From Zanthoxylum bungeanum (lineage: Eukaryota; Streptophyta; Magnoliopsida; Sapindales; Rutaceae), in NCBI GenBank assembly GCA_019454045.1, contig SKCR01017761.1, forward strand, positions 1 to 64,000: a stretch of 64,000 bases of DNA. Direction: 5' to 3'. Below are positions 11,797-24,600 of this stretch, piece after piece. Positions within the stretch are counted from its first letter, which is position 1. Every line of letters starts with the position of its first letter. The notes under the pieces were generated by a model that had not been told where the DNA came from, did no database searches, and saw only the letters and a program-made list of their open reading frames with translations. The translations under genes were made by a program, and so were the position numbers.

Positions 11797-12299
11797 AATG
11801 TTCTAAAAAAGCTCATAGCACCTAAGCCTTCTAGGCGGCGCCAAGACGGATGGGCTAAGTTAACAAAAAATGTTGATTTGTGTTTGAAAATTTGGGTTCA
11901 ATTAAAAATATGGTTAAAATTTGACAAAATAAAGTCAATTAGAGTTAAGTTATGGCAATTGATATTAATTAGGGTTGGGGTTTATCAAATTGAGGTCAAT
12001 TAGGTTTAGGATTTGACAAAATAAGGTTAATTTTTAGGGTTTGGAAATTTGGGTTCAATTAGGCTTAAATGAGGGTTTGGGAGTTTTAGACCGCCGGCGG
12101 TAATGGCTACCACCGCGTGGGCAGTAGCCGTTTACCACGTGCCGATCCTTCATGTTCAGAATCTGCCGCCCAACGCTGCCCCACCATTCACGCGTCAATA
12201 TCAGCTGTCGTTTGCCGTATATCTGATTTTTTTTTTTTTGTGAAGCTGCCGCCTAGCCCACCGATTTCCAACACCATCTAGGCATTTTTTAGAACACTA
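11797..12299. mobile_element. hAT-like MITE in RPOT2 intron 12
   Basis: The left end AATGTTCTAAAAAAGC and the right end (reverse complement TAGTGTTCTAAAAAATGC) form an inverted pair followed on both sides by GGCGG-rich sequence. Flanks GGAAGACC and AGAAAAAC match at 5 of 8 positions, compatible with an old, degraded duplication. The interior is non-coding. Confidence 0.55.
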
Positions 12300-15200
12300 A
12301 GAAAAACTACGGAAATACAATTCACTGAGCTTAAACAACAATATAAACCTGATTGATTAAAAGCCTTGCACACAATGCATATGGATAAATAGCAGGATCT
12401 TTATCTGCATCAGCCCTCATGATCTCAAGAACTCTGAATTGCAACAACAAATTCAATTAGATTGATTAACATGTGCGAGAGAGAAAAAAGGGAGGAGGGC
12501 AGGAGAAAGTACTACTTACCGGGCAGCAATGCCTGAATAAACATCTGCAGGTTTATCTCCTCCCACAAGATTCACAACATCAGCTCCCAACTAAGAAATA
12601 AAAGTCAAAAAATTACTCAAGTGATGGAAAGATTATATTATACTTCCAAAGTCAGTAATTCAAAGGACTGAATCGTCCTTAACAACGAATGAAAGTTCCA
12701 TTACTTGGTCCCTTCCCAGAGCAGCATAGTGTTGTAAGCCATTACACGAACCATCCTTACAGAGGAACATAGCAAAAAAGGCAAAATTAAGTCTCAAAGG
12801 ATAATATGTATCCCACCAATAAAAATGATGATGCATTAAAGGAGGAATTGATGGGCTTCAATCTCATTGGAGTTCAGCAACATAATGGCAAGGTGATAAA
12901 ACATGTGGAAATCGTTAGAAATCCGTTCAATATTATAAAAATATTTATCTTAATCCACCATTTATGAGCCCAACTACAAAGGTTATCTCATGTGTTGACA
13001 ATAGAGAGAGTAACCATAATTCATCGCAGACAGGTTAGATTCATCAGAATCTGGATAAATTGACAAGACTAAATATGAAAAAATAAAAATAAAAATAAAA
13101 AATCAGTAGAAAACTCAATAGTTTGTCAACCAGAGGGAAGAGAGTATAAATTTTATTTAACAAAATATTTCCAGGATGCAGAACCATGATATCATATAAG
13201 CAAGAACGGATATTATTGAGAGTATATGCATTCCCGACATGGATATTATCCAGTTAAAAGTGAAAAAGAAAATACCATGTGGACAGGAATATGTGAAATA
13301 GTAGACTTTGGAGAGGAGCTTCCCAATGCTTCTGAGAGATTAATACATGCTGCCAAGCATTGAAAAGGATCCTCTGCACCCAACCACCATCGCTTTCCTT
13401 CAAGAGGTCTGTCTGCAGAATCAAAGATATCATCCAAATGATTCTCAGTGAATGCCACCCGACCATCATAAGAGAACTTCTCCACACCACCAGCATATAA
13501 ATTTGCCAGATGTATCTTCAGCCAATTTAATCCTGACTTCCCAAAAGGGCGTCCTTCTGCAAACTCCAAAATCCCTCGGCATAGATCAGAGCCAAGATGA
13601 TTTAAATATGGGTGCATGGGATATGCACGACCACGGAAATCAAGGTTATGAGGATAGTAGAAGCCTTCTTCATCCTTCATCTTTCGAGCCACCTGTTCCC
13701 CAAATAAAGAAAAGATGAATAATCCAACTAGCTGAGCATGCAACAACACCAAGTAGATTTATTGAATAGAAATGTTTCTTACAGCAAGTTTGAGTTCAAT
13801 ATCACAACGCCTTGAATGCTTCTCGCTATTTTCCTTTTTAGCATTCTTAACTTTCCACTTCCATTTCTTGATTTCTGCTTCATCTTCAGTGTCCGGTTTC
13901 TTCGGGAGAGGCACCTGTCAAGTTAAAAAAAAAATGTAGTGAAATGATTAATGAAAACAAGCTCCTAAGCACTGAATAGGCAGCATAAGTGATAGTGGAA
14001 CAATTAGGTTCACATTGAACAATATGCATTTTTTCCCTTTTTATATGGAAAATGATAATGAACCAACATCGAAGAAAAAATTAATTTGACTTCTTTAAGT
14101 GTACCCACATCTTCTCGGTCAACCAAGCCTGCAAGGCAGCCTCCATTAGCCCACATTTTGTCGATTACACCAAGAATCCTTTTATTAATTCTCCATTTGG
14201 TATTTCCAAGAGTATCCAAAGCCTGATTCACAAAATAATCATAGACGAGTTCATCCAAGCACAGAGAGATCCTCACAAATTACAAACATATAAAATTCAA
14301 AACATCATAACTACTACTCAAGACAAAATGCTAAAAAAGAACACGTAAAAAAATTAATGATTAATCATTAAAGATTGAACATATCATAGAAGATACTACA
14401 ATTGAAAAACTACGGATGTCTCAAACCTCGAAAACTGGCTCCAATTGACTCCTTGGAGCTCTTTTTATTGCTTGGCATTGTTGTCTTGCTCCACGGGTTC
14501 TCATAACATAAGATGGTAAAAAAATATGCGCACCTCGGTCATACCTGCGGGAAAAAAAACATTAATATAAATCTAGCACACAAACCTAAAAGTGCAAAGC
14601 TCAGATTTTTAGATATCACAATGCGAACAACATATGAAAAGTAGTAGCGCAAATCTAATTCCCAATATGCAATTCAACTAAGCCTCAAAAAACTAGGGCA
14701 AAATATATTTTACTTGCAACAAACAATTTTTGCAAAAACAGGTAAAAGGAATCTACTTCCTTCAGTAGTGATTCATTACTAAGACATAACCAACAAGCTT
14801 GAACCCTTCACTTCAATAAAAACATAGCAAAAGAGGGCGCTTGGGATTATTGTCATAAATGCTTAAGTTAGAAATCCATACCCTGTCCAGTTTACAGGAG
14901 GCACCAACATCGGCATATAAGGAATGACCATGTGCCTAGCCTATTTGGACAAACAGATATTAGTTTCATCGTTATAACTATAGATCAGTAAGAAAGGGGA
15001 AAGAGTGTAACAATCAAACTTAAAGAATTATCCAAGAACAGAAAACAGTGAACAGACATGGATGAAATGCAAGCCATCCTGAAAGAAGGATTCCCACTCA
15101 CGGTTTTCTCAAGACCTTTTCGGACTAGTGGATCGCATTCAATGACACCATATCTCCTGCCCTTCCTGTTATATGAAACAACAAAAATGAATACATTATA

Positions 15201-16859
15201 ATAGGAGAAGCAGATTGGGATTTTTTAGATGGATACTATATGCAGTCTTTCTTACGCTGCATTTTTTGTGCAACTTTTAAGAGTGTGCACGAACGCCGGG
15301 CGAATTTCAGGTGGACTATCGCCTAACTGATCAATAGGAGGTTGTATATAGGCTGTTTCCATTAACAACTCAATCAAACGGCATCCAACCTGGGAAGCAC
15401 AAGCATCAGAATATAACAGCAATTACAACAGCGGAAAAAAAAAACACTAAAGGCAAACCGAGCAGACTTCCACATTCACAGCCACAGACATCACAAACCT
15501 TCACATGAACGTCCTGACTCCACGGCTTTGAATCAACATGTCCCTTCAAGATCCCCCTTACTTGCTGCAGCTTTTGCTTTTTTATTAAACTAGCACCTCT
15601 TTTCCTTAATTTTTCCTGTTCTTTTCTTTGTTTCTCTAGATCATTTGTCACAGGTTCAGAAAAACCTTCCATTTTATTATCAGTTACATTCTTCATCTTT
15701 GTATTCTTCAAGAAACTTTGTATCCTTGCCTGATGCACATAAGAGTCTCATATGTAAGCAACAAGCACAATCTCTTAACAAAACAATTCCGGATGTTGTT
15801 CATTTGATATATCTCTAGAACAATATGCTCTTTGATATATGGAGAAGCATGATGAGATGGAGTGACTAAAACATAATTACTGTAAAAACTGGGAAATCCA
15901 CAAAATAAGTTATTTATACAAAGATTTAACTTAAACTTTATTTCCAAATCCAGGTTTGTGAAAACAACTCAAGGATGAATAATGCTTTCATTTCATTTCA
16001 TTAACCACAAACTATATCAATCATATATATTGCAAAGAATATGCTCAATAAACCCAAGCAACTCAATTATGAAAACAACAATATGTTTACGAAGAGTTAG
16101 ATTACTGACCTCAATTTCAATGGCTTCGCCTATCTGGCAAGCGGCCTGTACCACTGTAACACAGCCAGCTTCTCCTGCATTTGTCATCAACAATCCCACC
16201 AACTTATGCATAGCAATAACTGCCATCATATCAGCCGGCAACTCATCAAAATACGGTTCATAAGTTATATGTTTCCACTTAGCCTTAGCAGTTTCTTGGT
16301 CTTTAGCAATTGCATCCCTTAGAGGCTCAAACCAAACAAGAAACAAGGACTTAACATAAGGCAAATTCGGAGCAAGCTTTTGCTCGCACATGTCAGCTAA
16401 AAGCTCTTCATACTCCTTGGCTGTCTGTTTCCATGCTTCAGTCTCCATCTTGATTTGCCTACAGTACTTTGCCGAGCCCATCCCAAAAATCATTTTATTT
16501 GGCTGCCAATGAAGTGCTGTTGACGAATCAATCATGCTCACTCCTTGTTTATTAAATTGCTCTATCAATTCCTGCACTTCTTCAGAACCCGAAAGCTCTG
16601 ATTGTGAAGCAATTGCTTCTGCAGCACTTGCATAACTTCTATTAATAAGAACCCCAAAAGGGTCAATCGATCTGGTTAAATTAGACTGACCCAAGTTGCG
16701 TTTTTCAGATGAAAAAACACTTGTTCGACGAAAACCAAGAAGTGGGTATGAAGAATCTATGAGTGATTGGGTCTCTGGAGGAGTTATTTTCTCGAGAAAA
16801 TTACAAGTGGAAAATTTAAACTTTGTAGAAGAAGCTTGCCTGGCTAAGTTTCTCCACAT

Positions 16860-17069
16860 GTTTTAATGAAGAGTCGTTTGATGGTGTGATGAATAGACAA
16901 AAGAGGATGGGATTAGGGGATGCAGAGAATATGATGATCATAGAATTTAATGAAATGATGCAAAACTTTCCAAGAAATTTGATAAATATGAATGAAAGAG
17001 AGAAAATAAGATAAAAAGCAGAAACAGCGAAGGAGTAACAAATCGCTAATAAAAGAGAAAAAAAATGGC
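16860..17069. other. Presumed promoter and 5' UTR of the RPOT2 copy
   Basis: Only about 210 bp separate the polymerase start codon from the nested hAT insertions. I see no convincing TATA box or other named element. Confidence 0.4.
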
Positions 17070-17080
17070 TCAGCCGCTAG

Positions 17081-18787
17081 TAGACCCGGCGGGCGGTTCG
17101 GTTCCGAACCGAACCGGCCGGTTTCCGGTTAAGTGGAACCAAAATATCGAACCGAACGGTTCGGTTCCAGTTCGGTTCGGTTCAAAGATTTTTTTTTTTT
17201 AAAATTAATAAAAATAAATGAAATGAATTTTATAAATAAAAAATATTTATTACATTGAAGAGCTTGAGCTTAAATTTTTAAAAATTTAAGTTGCCTACGT
17301 ATCCTCCAAGGGTGAGAGGAATCAAAGCTCACGTAGTTACATTACAAGTTTTAGTCCCAAGGACATGACATGTACAACAAATATGAAAAAATCGACCCCC
17401 TAAATTTGGTTCACATAAGGATTTTAAATCATGAATGGATGCAGTATTTGCAGATGCATTATCAAATTCAATTGTTAAAATTTTTTCTACTAAACCATAT
17501 TCATCAAAAATTACCTTCATCATTCTAGAAATATTATGTGCAGTATGTGGGTCATCAAAAACTCTAAATGCAATAAGTCTTTTTTGCATGGTAAATGATG
17601 CATCAATCCAATGACAAGTCACACCCATGTATGAGTGTGTTTGCCAATGGTCACTCCAAATATCAGAACATATAGAAATACGACCTTTCATCTCTTTAAA
17701 TATTTCATTTAAAATAATTTTACCATCTTTATATAATTTGAAAATATGACGTTTTGTTGTGTTTCGAGTCATTCTACATGCAGCAGGGTTTAAAGCATTA
17801 TGCACGTAATTAGTAAAATGAAGTTTTTCACCAAAGCTTAAAGAAAGATGCGTCATTCGCAAATTCTTCTCTAATTTTTGCATCAGAATATTTAAATAAA
17901 TCTACACTACTCGTACCTCTACTAGATGATGCGTACCTGGCCATTTGAGTCTGCGTCGTATCAATGCCAAATTCAACCGGATGATGTTTCTCCATGTGCT
18001 TGATCATATTGCCGTATCCACCAGAAAATTTATAGATAACCCCTCAATAGTTGCAAATTGCTCGTTGTGAACCATCTTCTAGGCGTTCCAAAGTAAAATG
18101 AATTTTGAAAATATCCGAGGATCGAGCCTTAACTTCTCTTCTCCGTGATTGTGCACTGACACTATGGCCGCTCTCTTGGGTTGGCATATTTGACATAATA
18201 TTCTCATATGAGCTTGCCATTTTTTGTTTGAGAAATTAGGAAGAAAAATAAGAAAATTGAATAATTGTGATGCGAATGATAACAAATTAGCAACTAAATG
18301 AATTGAGATTGAGAATAAGAATATAAGATTATAAGAGAATTGTATTGAAGTAAGATTGAGAATAAGAGTTTTATAGAAAATGAGAGAGTTGAGAATTTGG
18401 TGTGATGAAATTATGAAAAATGAATCCTATTTATAGAATTTTAGAATTTTTTTGATACCAAAAATGCCCCTAAATATAACCGTTTTATTACCGTTATTAG
18501 GGGTACATTAGTAATTTATATTTTATATAATAAATATATATATTTTTTTTTATTTATTTTTTTTTATTTGGGCAGGGAGCCAAACGGCTCCCTGCCACCC
18601 CAACGGCTACTAGCCGTTGGGGGTGTAGGGTTCCTGTTGGAACCGTCCGAATCGTTGGAACCGTCCGAACCGGTGGAACCGTACGGTTCCACCGGTTCGG
18701 ACCGATTCGAGTTGGGGTGGAACCCCAACCGAACCGGTCTCATTCCGGTTCGGTTCCGGTTCCGAACCGGAACCTTGGCCGGGTCTA
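17081..18787 (-). mobile_element. Younger, internally deleted hAT transposon
   Basis: The terminal inverted repeats begin TAGACCCGGC at both ends, followed by long CCGGTTCGG-rich subterminal repeats. An exact 8-bp duplication GCCGCTAG flanks it at 17073-17080 and 18788-18795. It encodes the N-terminal part of a minus-strand transposase. The tail after the coding part (about 17280-17340) matches the tail of the relic at 21830-21900, so the C-terminal domain was lost by internal deletion. Confidence 0.88.
17329..18220 (-). pseudogene. hAT transposase, truncated (BED finger plus start of catalytic core)
   Basis: The likely start is the ATG at 18220. The N-terminal part carries a BED-type zinc finger (C-x2-C-like CNY.. 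near 18055, then the H-x4-HH segment near 17995). The core has the conserved 'SDIWSDHWQTHSYMGVTCHWID' region with its catalytic aspartates, then 'FDNASANT', and ends at 'FHICCTCHVLG'. The insertion domain's later part and the C-terminal hATC dimerisation domain are missing. In-frame stops occur near 18050 and 17840. It cannot encode an active transposase. Confidence 0.8.
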
Positions 18788-19379
18788 GCCGCTAGGGGTG
18801 GCAATTTGGGTCCCAATTCATTTATTTGTTCGATTAGATTTTCTTTAAAGTGAATTCGGATTTGAAAAAATGGATTCGTTTAATAAATGGGTCAATTCGA
18901 TTGGATTTGTTTATTAAACGAATCGAATATGAATTTAAGCTTATAGATTCGTTTATTCGTTTAGGATTCATTTTAATATTTTTATTTACTAGTTCTATTT
19001 AATTTTCTATTAAGATTCGAGAAATTATAGCTAATTATCATAGAAAAATTAATATTTTCGATATTTTTTTTGGTATTTTTAGTAAATATATTAATTACAT
19101 ATTGTATATGTATATATTTATGAAGAATTAATGTAAATCAAGTGTGGTAAATTATTTTATTAAATAATATCATTGACTAAACGAATAAACGAATATTTGT
19201 ATTCGATTTGTTTAATAAACGAATCGAATACAAATCCATCACATTTTGATTCGATTCGTTTAGGATTCGATACAAATTCGATTTGTTGATTCGTTTTGCC
19301 ACCCCTATCAGCCGCCTTTAAACCTTTCCTAAAACCTGCGTATTTCATCTCTCTTTTTCTATAGATTAAGCTGGGCGAT

Positions 19380-22120
19380 TACTGGACCAAGCCAAGCTTC
19401 CACCTCGGAACCGAATTCGAACCGAAGCCGAATCGGAAAAAATTATCAGATTTCAATTTTATCCCGTTTTCATTTTGAAACCAAAACTGTTTTTTTTTTC
19501 CGGTTCAATTATGATTTTCACACTAGCCGAACTGGAGGAATCGAACAGTTCCAATATACGAATCATAAGTTTCCAACGGTTCTGGTTAGAACCGTTTGTT
19601 GCCCAACGGCCATTTGAGAGCTCAACGGCTAGTAGCTGTTTGGCTCTATTAACAAAAAACATTAATTTTTTAATTTTTTAATTTTTTTTTATGTTCAATC
19701 TCTAAATTACCGTCAATTACATTAATAAAATGAAAGTTTTATTGGAAAATTAAGCGTCACAAAATTTATCACAAAATCTATAAATATGGTTCATATTTCA
19801 TTTTTCTACATACTCATAATTCGCTTCTCTCAAATCTCAATTCTCTCAGTTGTTCTTTATTTTTTACAATTCTCTTAATTTTGTAATTCTTCAATATTTT
19901 AAAAAAAAATGACAAGTTCATCTGAGAACACCATATCCAATGTCCCAAACCAAGAGAGCGGTCAAAATGTCAGTACACGAAGAAGAGAAGCTAAGTCTCA
20001 ATCTTCTGATATTCTCAAAATTCATTTTCATTTAGTCGAAACTTAAAATGAAGGTCTAAGAGTAATATGCAACTGTTGTAGTGTATCTTATAAATTTACT
20101 GGCAGCTATGACAATATGAACAAGCACTTGGATAGACACCATGCTGCTGAAATCATAATTGATACATAACAAACTCAGATGTCCAGGTACGCTTCATCTA
20201 GTGGAGGTACAATTTCTTTAAATTTATTTAAATATTCTGATGCTAAAAATATAGAAGAATTTGCTAAATTTACTTGCATGAGACATATTTCTTTAAGTTT
20301 TGGTGGAAAATTACTTTTACTAATAACTGTCGAAATGCTTTAAATCCTGATGCCTTTAAAATATCTAAAAATACTACAAAACAGCAAAATTTTAAATTAG
20401 ACAAATATGGTAAAATTATTTTAAATGAATTATTTAAAGATATTAAAGGTCGTCTTTCTATTTATTATGAAATTTGAAGAGACCATTGGCAAACACACTT
20501 ATATATGAGTGTGACTTATTATTGGATTGATGCATCATGCAACATGCAAAAACGACTTATTGCATTTAGAGTTTTTTTATGAGAAACATACCTCACATAA
20601 TAATTATATAATGATTAAAGTATTTTTTGATGAATATGGTTTATTAGGTAAAATTTTAACAATTGATTTTAACAATGCATATACAAATACTGCACCAATT
20701 AGAGAATTAAAATAAATATACATACCAAATTTAGGGGGACGATTTTTCATGTTCATTGCATAGTTATGTCCTTAATTTATGTGTTCAAAATGGTTTGACT
20801 CAATCTTTTACTTACAAAGATATATTATGTAGTTTTTTTCCCGACATGGTCGACATATAACACTATTTCCTAGTCAATGTGATGTTTGTGGAAGAATTTT
20901 AGAAATTTTAAAAGTTTTTAATGATACAACAAATATTTTTATTGGTGTTTATTATCAATCACAATTTTATTTCTTATTGAATATTTGAATTTTGTTGGTA
21001 TTCTACATGAGCATGCTGAAAATTCAAATGTTAATGATATTGTTTTATTTAAAGCTAATACTATAATGAAGAGAAAATAATTGACTCATTTTAAAGACAC
21101 TCAATTACTTTATCTTATTGCTACATTTTTTTTTTATCTAAAATTTAAATTAAAAGGTCTGAATAGTGGCTTATAAACTTACTATGAATTTTTATGAATA
21201 GATGGTGAAATTAATGTTAGAAAAATAATAGATGGAATAAAAAATGATGTAATAAATTTATTTAATGATCATGTCAGTACATAAAACATACAATCAGTAG
21301 GACAATCTAGTAGCGAACCCGTACCACATACAAGACTTAACATAGGTAATCGTTGGTTACAATAACGAAATAGAAAATAGAAGGAAATCATAACTAACAA
21401 CCGAAAATTAAATAATTATTTATCAACAAATTTTGAGTTTTCTACTGAGAGTTTTGTAGGTAAAAAATTTCAAGTATTTGATTGGTGGAATCGACATAAA
21501 ATGTCTATCATGTTTTATTGATTATTGCTAAAGAGGTGTTGCTAGCACTTGTTTCCACCATTGTGGTTGACAAAGCATTCAGCTCAGAAGGAAATATTTT
21601 AGAAGCAAAAAGGTTTTCATTACATCCAAGCACCTTAGAAGCAACAGTATGTGTCAATGATTGAACCCGACGGATTTAAGGGAATAAGAAGATGTCCCCG
21701 ATAATTTTGAAGAATTGTTCGATAATGCATCTACAAGCGGAACCGGAGCTGAATGATCAACAACATGAATAAATAATGATGATGAGTAAATAATTGAAAT
21801 AGGTTTAACTATGTAAAAAAATATAATGAAACTATGTGAGCTTTAAATCATCTCACTCTAAGAGAATACCTAGGCAACTTAAGTTTTATAAATTTAAGAT
21901 CAGTTTTTTTAATTAAATTTTAATTTAATGTAATAAAATTCAAACTAATAATTTTTATATTATATTTATTTGGTAATAATATCCAATTACTATTTTTTTT
22001 TTATTTTTTTAAAAAAATATTTGAACCAGAACCAAACGTGAACCATCAATCTTATGGAACCGTAACTGTTTGGTTCAGTTATGCTTTGAAATCAAACCAA
22101 CTACAGACCCGATTTGAATG
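19380..22120 (+). mobile_element. Decayed hAT relic, same family as the 17.1-18.8 kb element
   Basis: Both ends are rich in diverged GGTTC/GAACC repeats. It holds a full-length but broken plus-strand transposase, and the 3' tail at 21830-21900 (a CTATGTGAGCTTT block, then CCTAGGCAACTTAA) matches the tail of the younger element. I could not find a clean terminal repeat or duplication, so the limits are approximate. Confidence 0.65.
19909..21772 (+). pseudogene. hAT transposase pseudogene, near full length
   Basis: From the ATG at 19909 the translation shows the same N-terminus as the neighbouring hAT copy (MTSSSENTISNVPNQESG). Next come a BED zinc finger near 20070-20140 (CNCCSVSYKF, then HLDRHH), the core 'RDHWQTHLYM' near 20477-20510 and 'FDEYGLLGKILTIDFNNA' near 20625-20680. 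Near 21560-21650, in another frame, is the hATC dimerisation motif (VDKAFSSEGNILEAKRFSL). Many stops and frameshifts make it inactive. Compared with the younger copy it retains the C-terminus but is more decayed. Confidence 0.8.
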
Positions 22121-23372
22121 ACGGGTGGGTTAACCTGATTCATAGCCATATCCCTCAATTTTTTTAATATAATAATAATTACAATTGTTCTAATACAAAG
22201 CATATACAAAACTCAATTCATACTATAGAGAATTATTAGTAAATCATTTCCACCATAACTAATTTCTAAAAATAATAAGTTCCCAATGAGTTTCAAAAGC
22301 AATTTTTTAAGATTCTTCCTATTTAGTCAAAAGTATAGTTTGAAGTTGTGTTTCATCATATTTATGTCTCTATTTTACTCATCAACATCATATATTTTTT
22401 TGAAATAATTTTTTTTAAAGGAAATATTAATCACTATGAATAATAAAAATGGTAAACAGCGAAATTCAATGTTCACGTTTTTTAAAAGGATTAGACTTCA
22501 TATATTATTTTACTATTTACGTAAATAATTTTTTTAAGGATTTGACATGTTTAAATATATCATTAGGTATATATATAATTATATTGTAACTGTGATTGAC
22601 ATTATAATTGTGATTGAGTATTTGCAATTTTCATTGTAATTAAAAAATATGATCGAGTATTGTATATTTAACTAGCATTATAAGTAAGACAATATGATTA
22701 AGCATTTGTATATGTCATTGTAACTGATAAATGTGACTAAAAAATATGTATTTGACTGATATTGTGACCAAATTGTATTTGTGAATTTGGTTGTGATAGT
22801 GTGAGTGTTAAGGACTGTGTGACAGTGATTATAACTATTGGACCATAGCGTTTTTAGGGCTAATTTTGACCATATAAAATTCTGAATTTGAGAGATGTTC
22901 ATTGATAAAAATTGCAGCGTGAATGTTAATTGTATATAACATCTTACATATTGTAATTTGGAGTTTTGATGAATGAGATGAAATTTTGAAAATGATTAAT
23001 TGGTAACATGTACATATAATGGTCATTTTTAATCATTTTTCATCGAAATGTATCGACCATGGTACTTGTTTTTAAAGCTTAAGATTTGTAGAAAAAATAT
23101 GTAATTTTTTAAAATGCTTTATAATTTTGGAAATATTTAATTTTTAAATTTAAAATTATAAAATAAAAACAAATTTTTGCGTCACTTTTCAATTTTTTTT
23201 TAATTTTTTGAGTGGCAAACTTGTAATAACATTACTTTCCATGTATATTTATATATTTTTTAATGTAGGATGACTGAATGGAAATAATCATTTGTGTGTG
23301 GACTATATTGGAATAAAATAGAAAAACAAGAATATTTGGAATATAATATTAAGTAAACAAGTACGTGTATTG
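22121..23372. other. AT-rich sequence without recognisable genes
   Basis: There are no exons or terminal repeats. About 22580-22850 repeats short 'attgtgattga/attgtaact' wording, an irregular low-complexity tract. It is probably decayed transposon or intergenic sequence. Confidence 0.4.
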
Positions 23373-24600
23373 TGTTGGGATATATTCCATATAGCTTCAT
23401 GTATTGTAAAACAGACTTGATTATTGTAATAATAATAAATGCATTATTCTTTTATCAAAATTATTTAATTTAAATCGCATATTGTCTAATTGTCTTGTTT
23501 ACCTTGATTACTCTTGTACTTTCAGACTTAGTGTATGTTTGATGCACAAGAGGATTTAAGTCTGAAGTTAGTAATCTAAATAGTCCATAGGAGCAAACAA
23601 AGAGGGTACCTTGTTTGTGGTTTATCTATAGCTACGGTCTATTCTATACTTGTATGACGACCTTGATCCGGGATCGTTCATGTAGTGACATGAGAATGGA
23701 GACACCTTGTATGATAAGATCATATAGGACTGGACTAAGATAAATATGAATTTCTTTTAATATATGTTAACCGAAGAAATTCATTTTTATCTAATAGATG
23801 GTCATATATGAATTCGATCTTAATCTTGAGTGTACTACGAACTCCTGCATGACAGGTTATGTCATTTGATTTACTAAGGTGTGGTTGATGTAGCATTCCC
23901 GGCTAATAACTACGTATTTTGGGGCGGTGTGTAGCTGGGAAAGTTTTACATAGATATGACATCCACTCCTTCTTAATATGAGTAGAAGAATATCTATTTG
24001 AAGAGTTGATTCGGGACTTGAATAATTTGAACACCCAACTCTTCAATTGTGCTTAAGAGACAAAATATTTAGAGGGGTATAATGGACCTATGACCCGGCT
24101 CTAATTATGAGATATTCGTGAAGGGCGATATCCATATGTAGTGACTTTATCAATGGATAGCGAAGTTGTTCGGCTTATATTTCCCATCTACGATAACGAG
24201 AGTTCAACTTTGAGTTTTTAATGGAATAACGTGAAGTTATTAATTCATAATATTTGATTAAAATAGTTTAATTAATATTTCATGATTATTGGAGCTCGGA
24301 ACCGTATGTCCATTTGGTCCCTGTGCTAGCTCGATTAACTGTAGCAAACCTAATATGATTAGATTGTCTAATAATATGCTCACATTATATTTATATATTA
24401 TTAATATGATTAATAATATATTTTTTTGTCACAAATGAAAACTACGCTAAATTAGTTTAACTTAATATTTTCTAGAATTCTTTGATTATGAGATAATTAA
24501 GTCATGATTATGAGATAATCAAATTAGTAATAATAATGAGATAATTACAACATAATAATTGATATAATTAAATCACTATTAAGATAATGATTTTTTATTT
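23373..24600 (+). repeat. Ty1/copia-type LTR fragment
   Basis: It begins TGTTGGGATATATTCC, resembling the start of the LTR-like repeat at 60226 (TGTTAGGGATATGCCC), and has the same AT-rich, non-coding texture. No paired copy, PBS or protein is attached, so it may be a solo or truncated LTR. The end is uncertain. Confidence 0.45.

Larger units (their letters stand above)
6761..16859 (-). pseudogene. RPOT2: RPOT2/RPOTmp-type phage-like organellar RNA polymerase, 19 exons, nonsense-mutated
   Basis: Single-subunit T7-like RNA polymerase that transcribes organellar genes. Exons read on the minus strand: 16859-16110, 15729-15499, 15389-15256, 15165-15102, 14940-14882, 14544-14427, 14222-14109, 13914-13783, 13692-13276, 12755-12705, 12590-12520, 12433-12349, 10373-10224, 10150-10076, 8171-8082, 7989-7942, 7639-7525, 7418-7315, 6871-6761. 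All have GT-AG borders and join in phase to 973 codons, the family length. Seen: DGSCNGLQHY (T7 D537 region), LVKQT with the K631 equivalent, SVYG (Y639), a terminal PYFFN. RPOT2-like wording includes VPLPKKPDTEDE and the MWRN start. Broken: codon 745 is TAA where R627-K is expected, and the usual HDSFW motif reads RDSYW (H811 equivalent lost, aspartate kept). An in-frame TAA two codons upstream of the ATG rules out a longer start. The N-terminus is Arg/Ser-rich, fitting a transit peptide. Retained introns mean an unprocessed copy. Confidence 0.85.
17078..19307. mobile_element. Older hAT-type MITE, interrupted near its left end
   Basis: With the nested insert removed, the element is about 515 bp with ends TAGGGGTGGCAA and TTGCCACCCCTA. 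A perfect 8-bp duplication TCAGCCGC lies at 17070-17077 and 19308-19315. Only its first three bases (TAG, 17078-17080) lie left of the younger hAT element; the rest resumes at 18796. The interior is AT-rich with repeated 'attcgatttg' wording and has no ORF. Confidence 0.85.

Noticed and set aside
13246..13718. ORFs in other frames over the RPOT2 exon 9 region
   Set aside because: They are shadows of the 13692-13276 exon and the adjacent intron.
18568..18816. Pro/Gly/Arg-rich ORFs on both strands
   Set aside because: They translate the GGTTCCGGTTCGG subterminal repeats of the hAT element.
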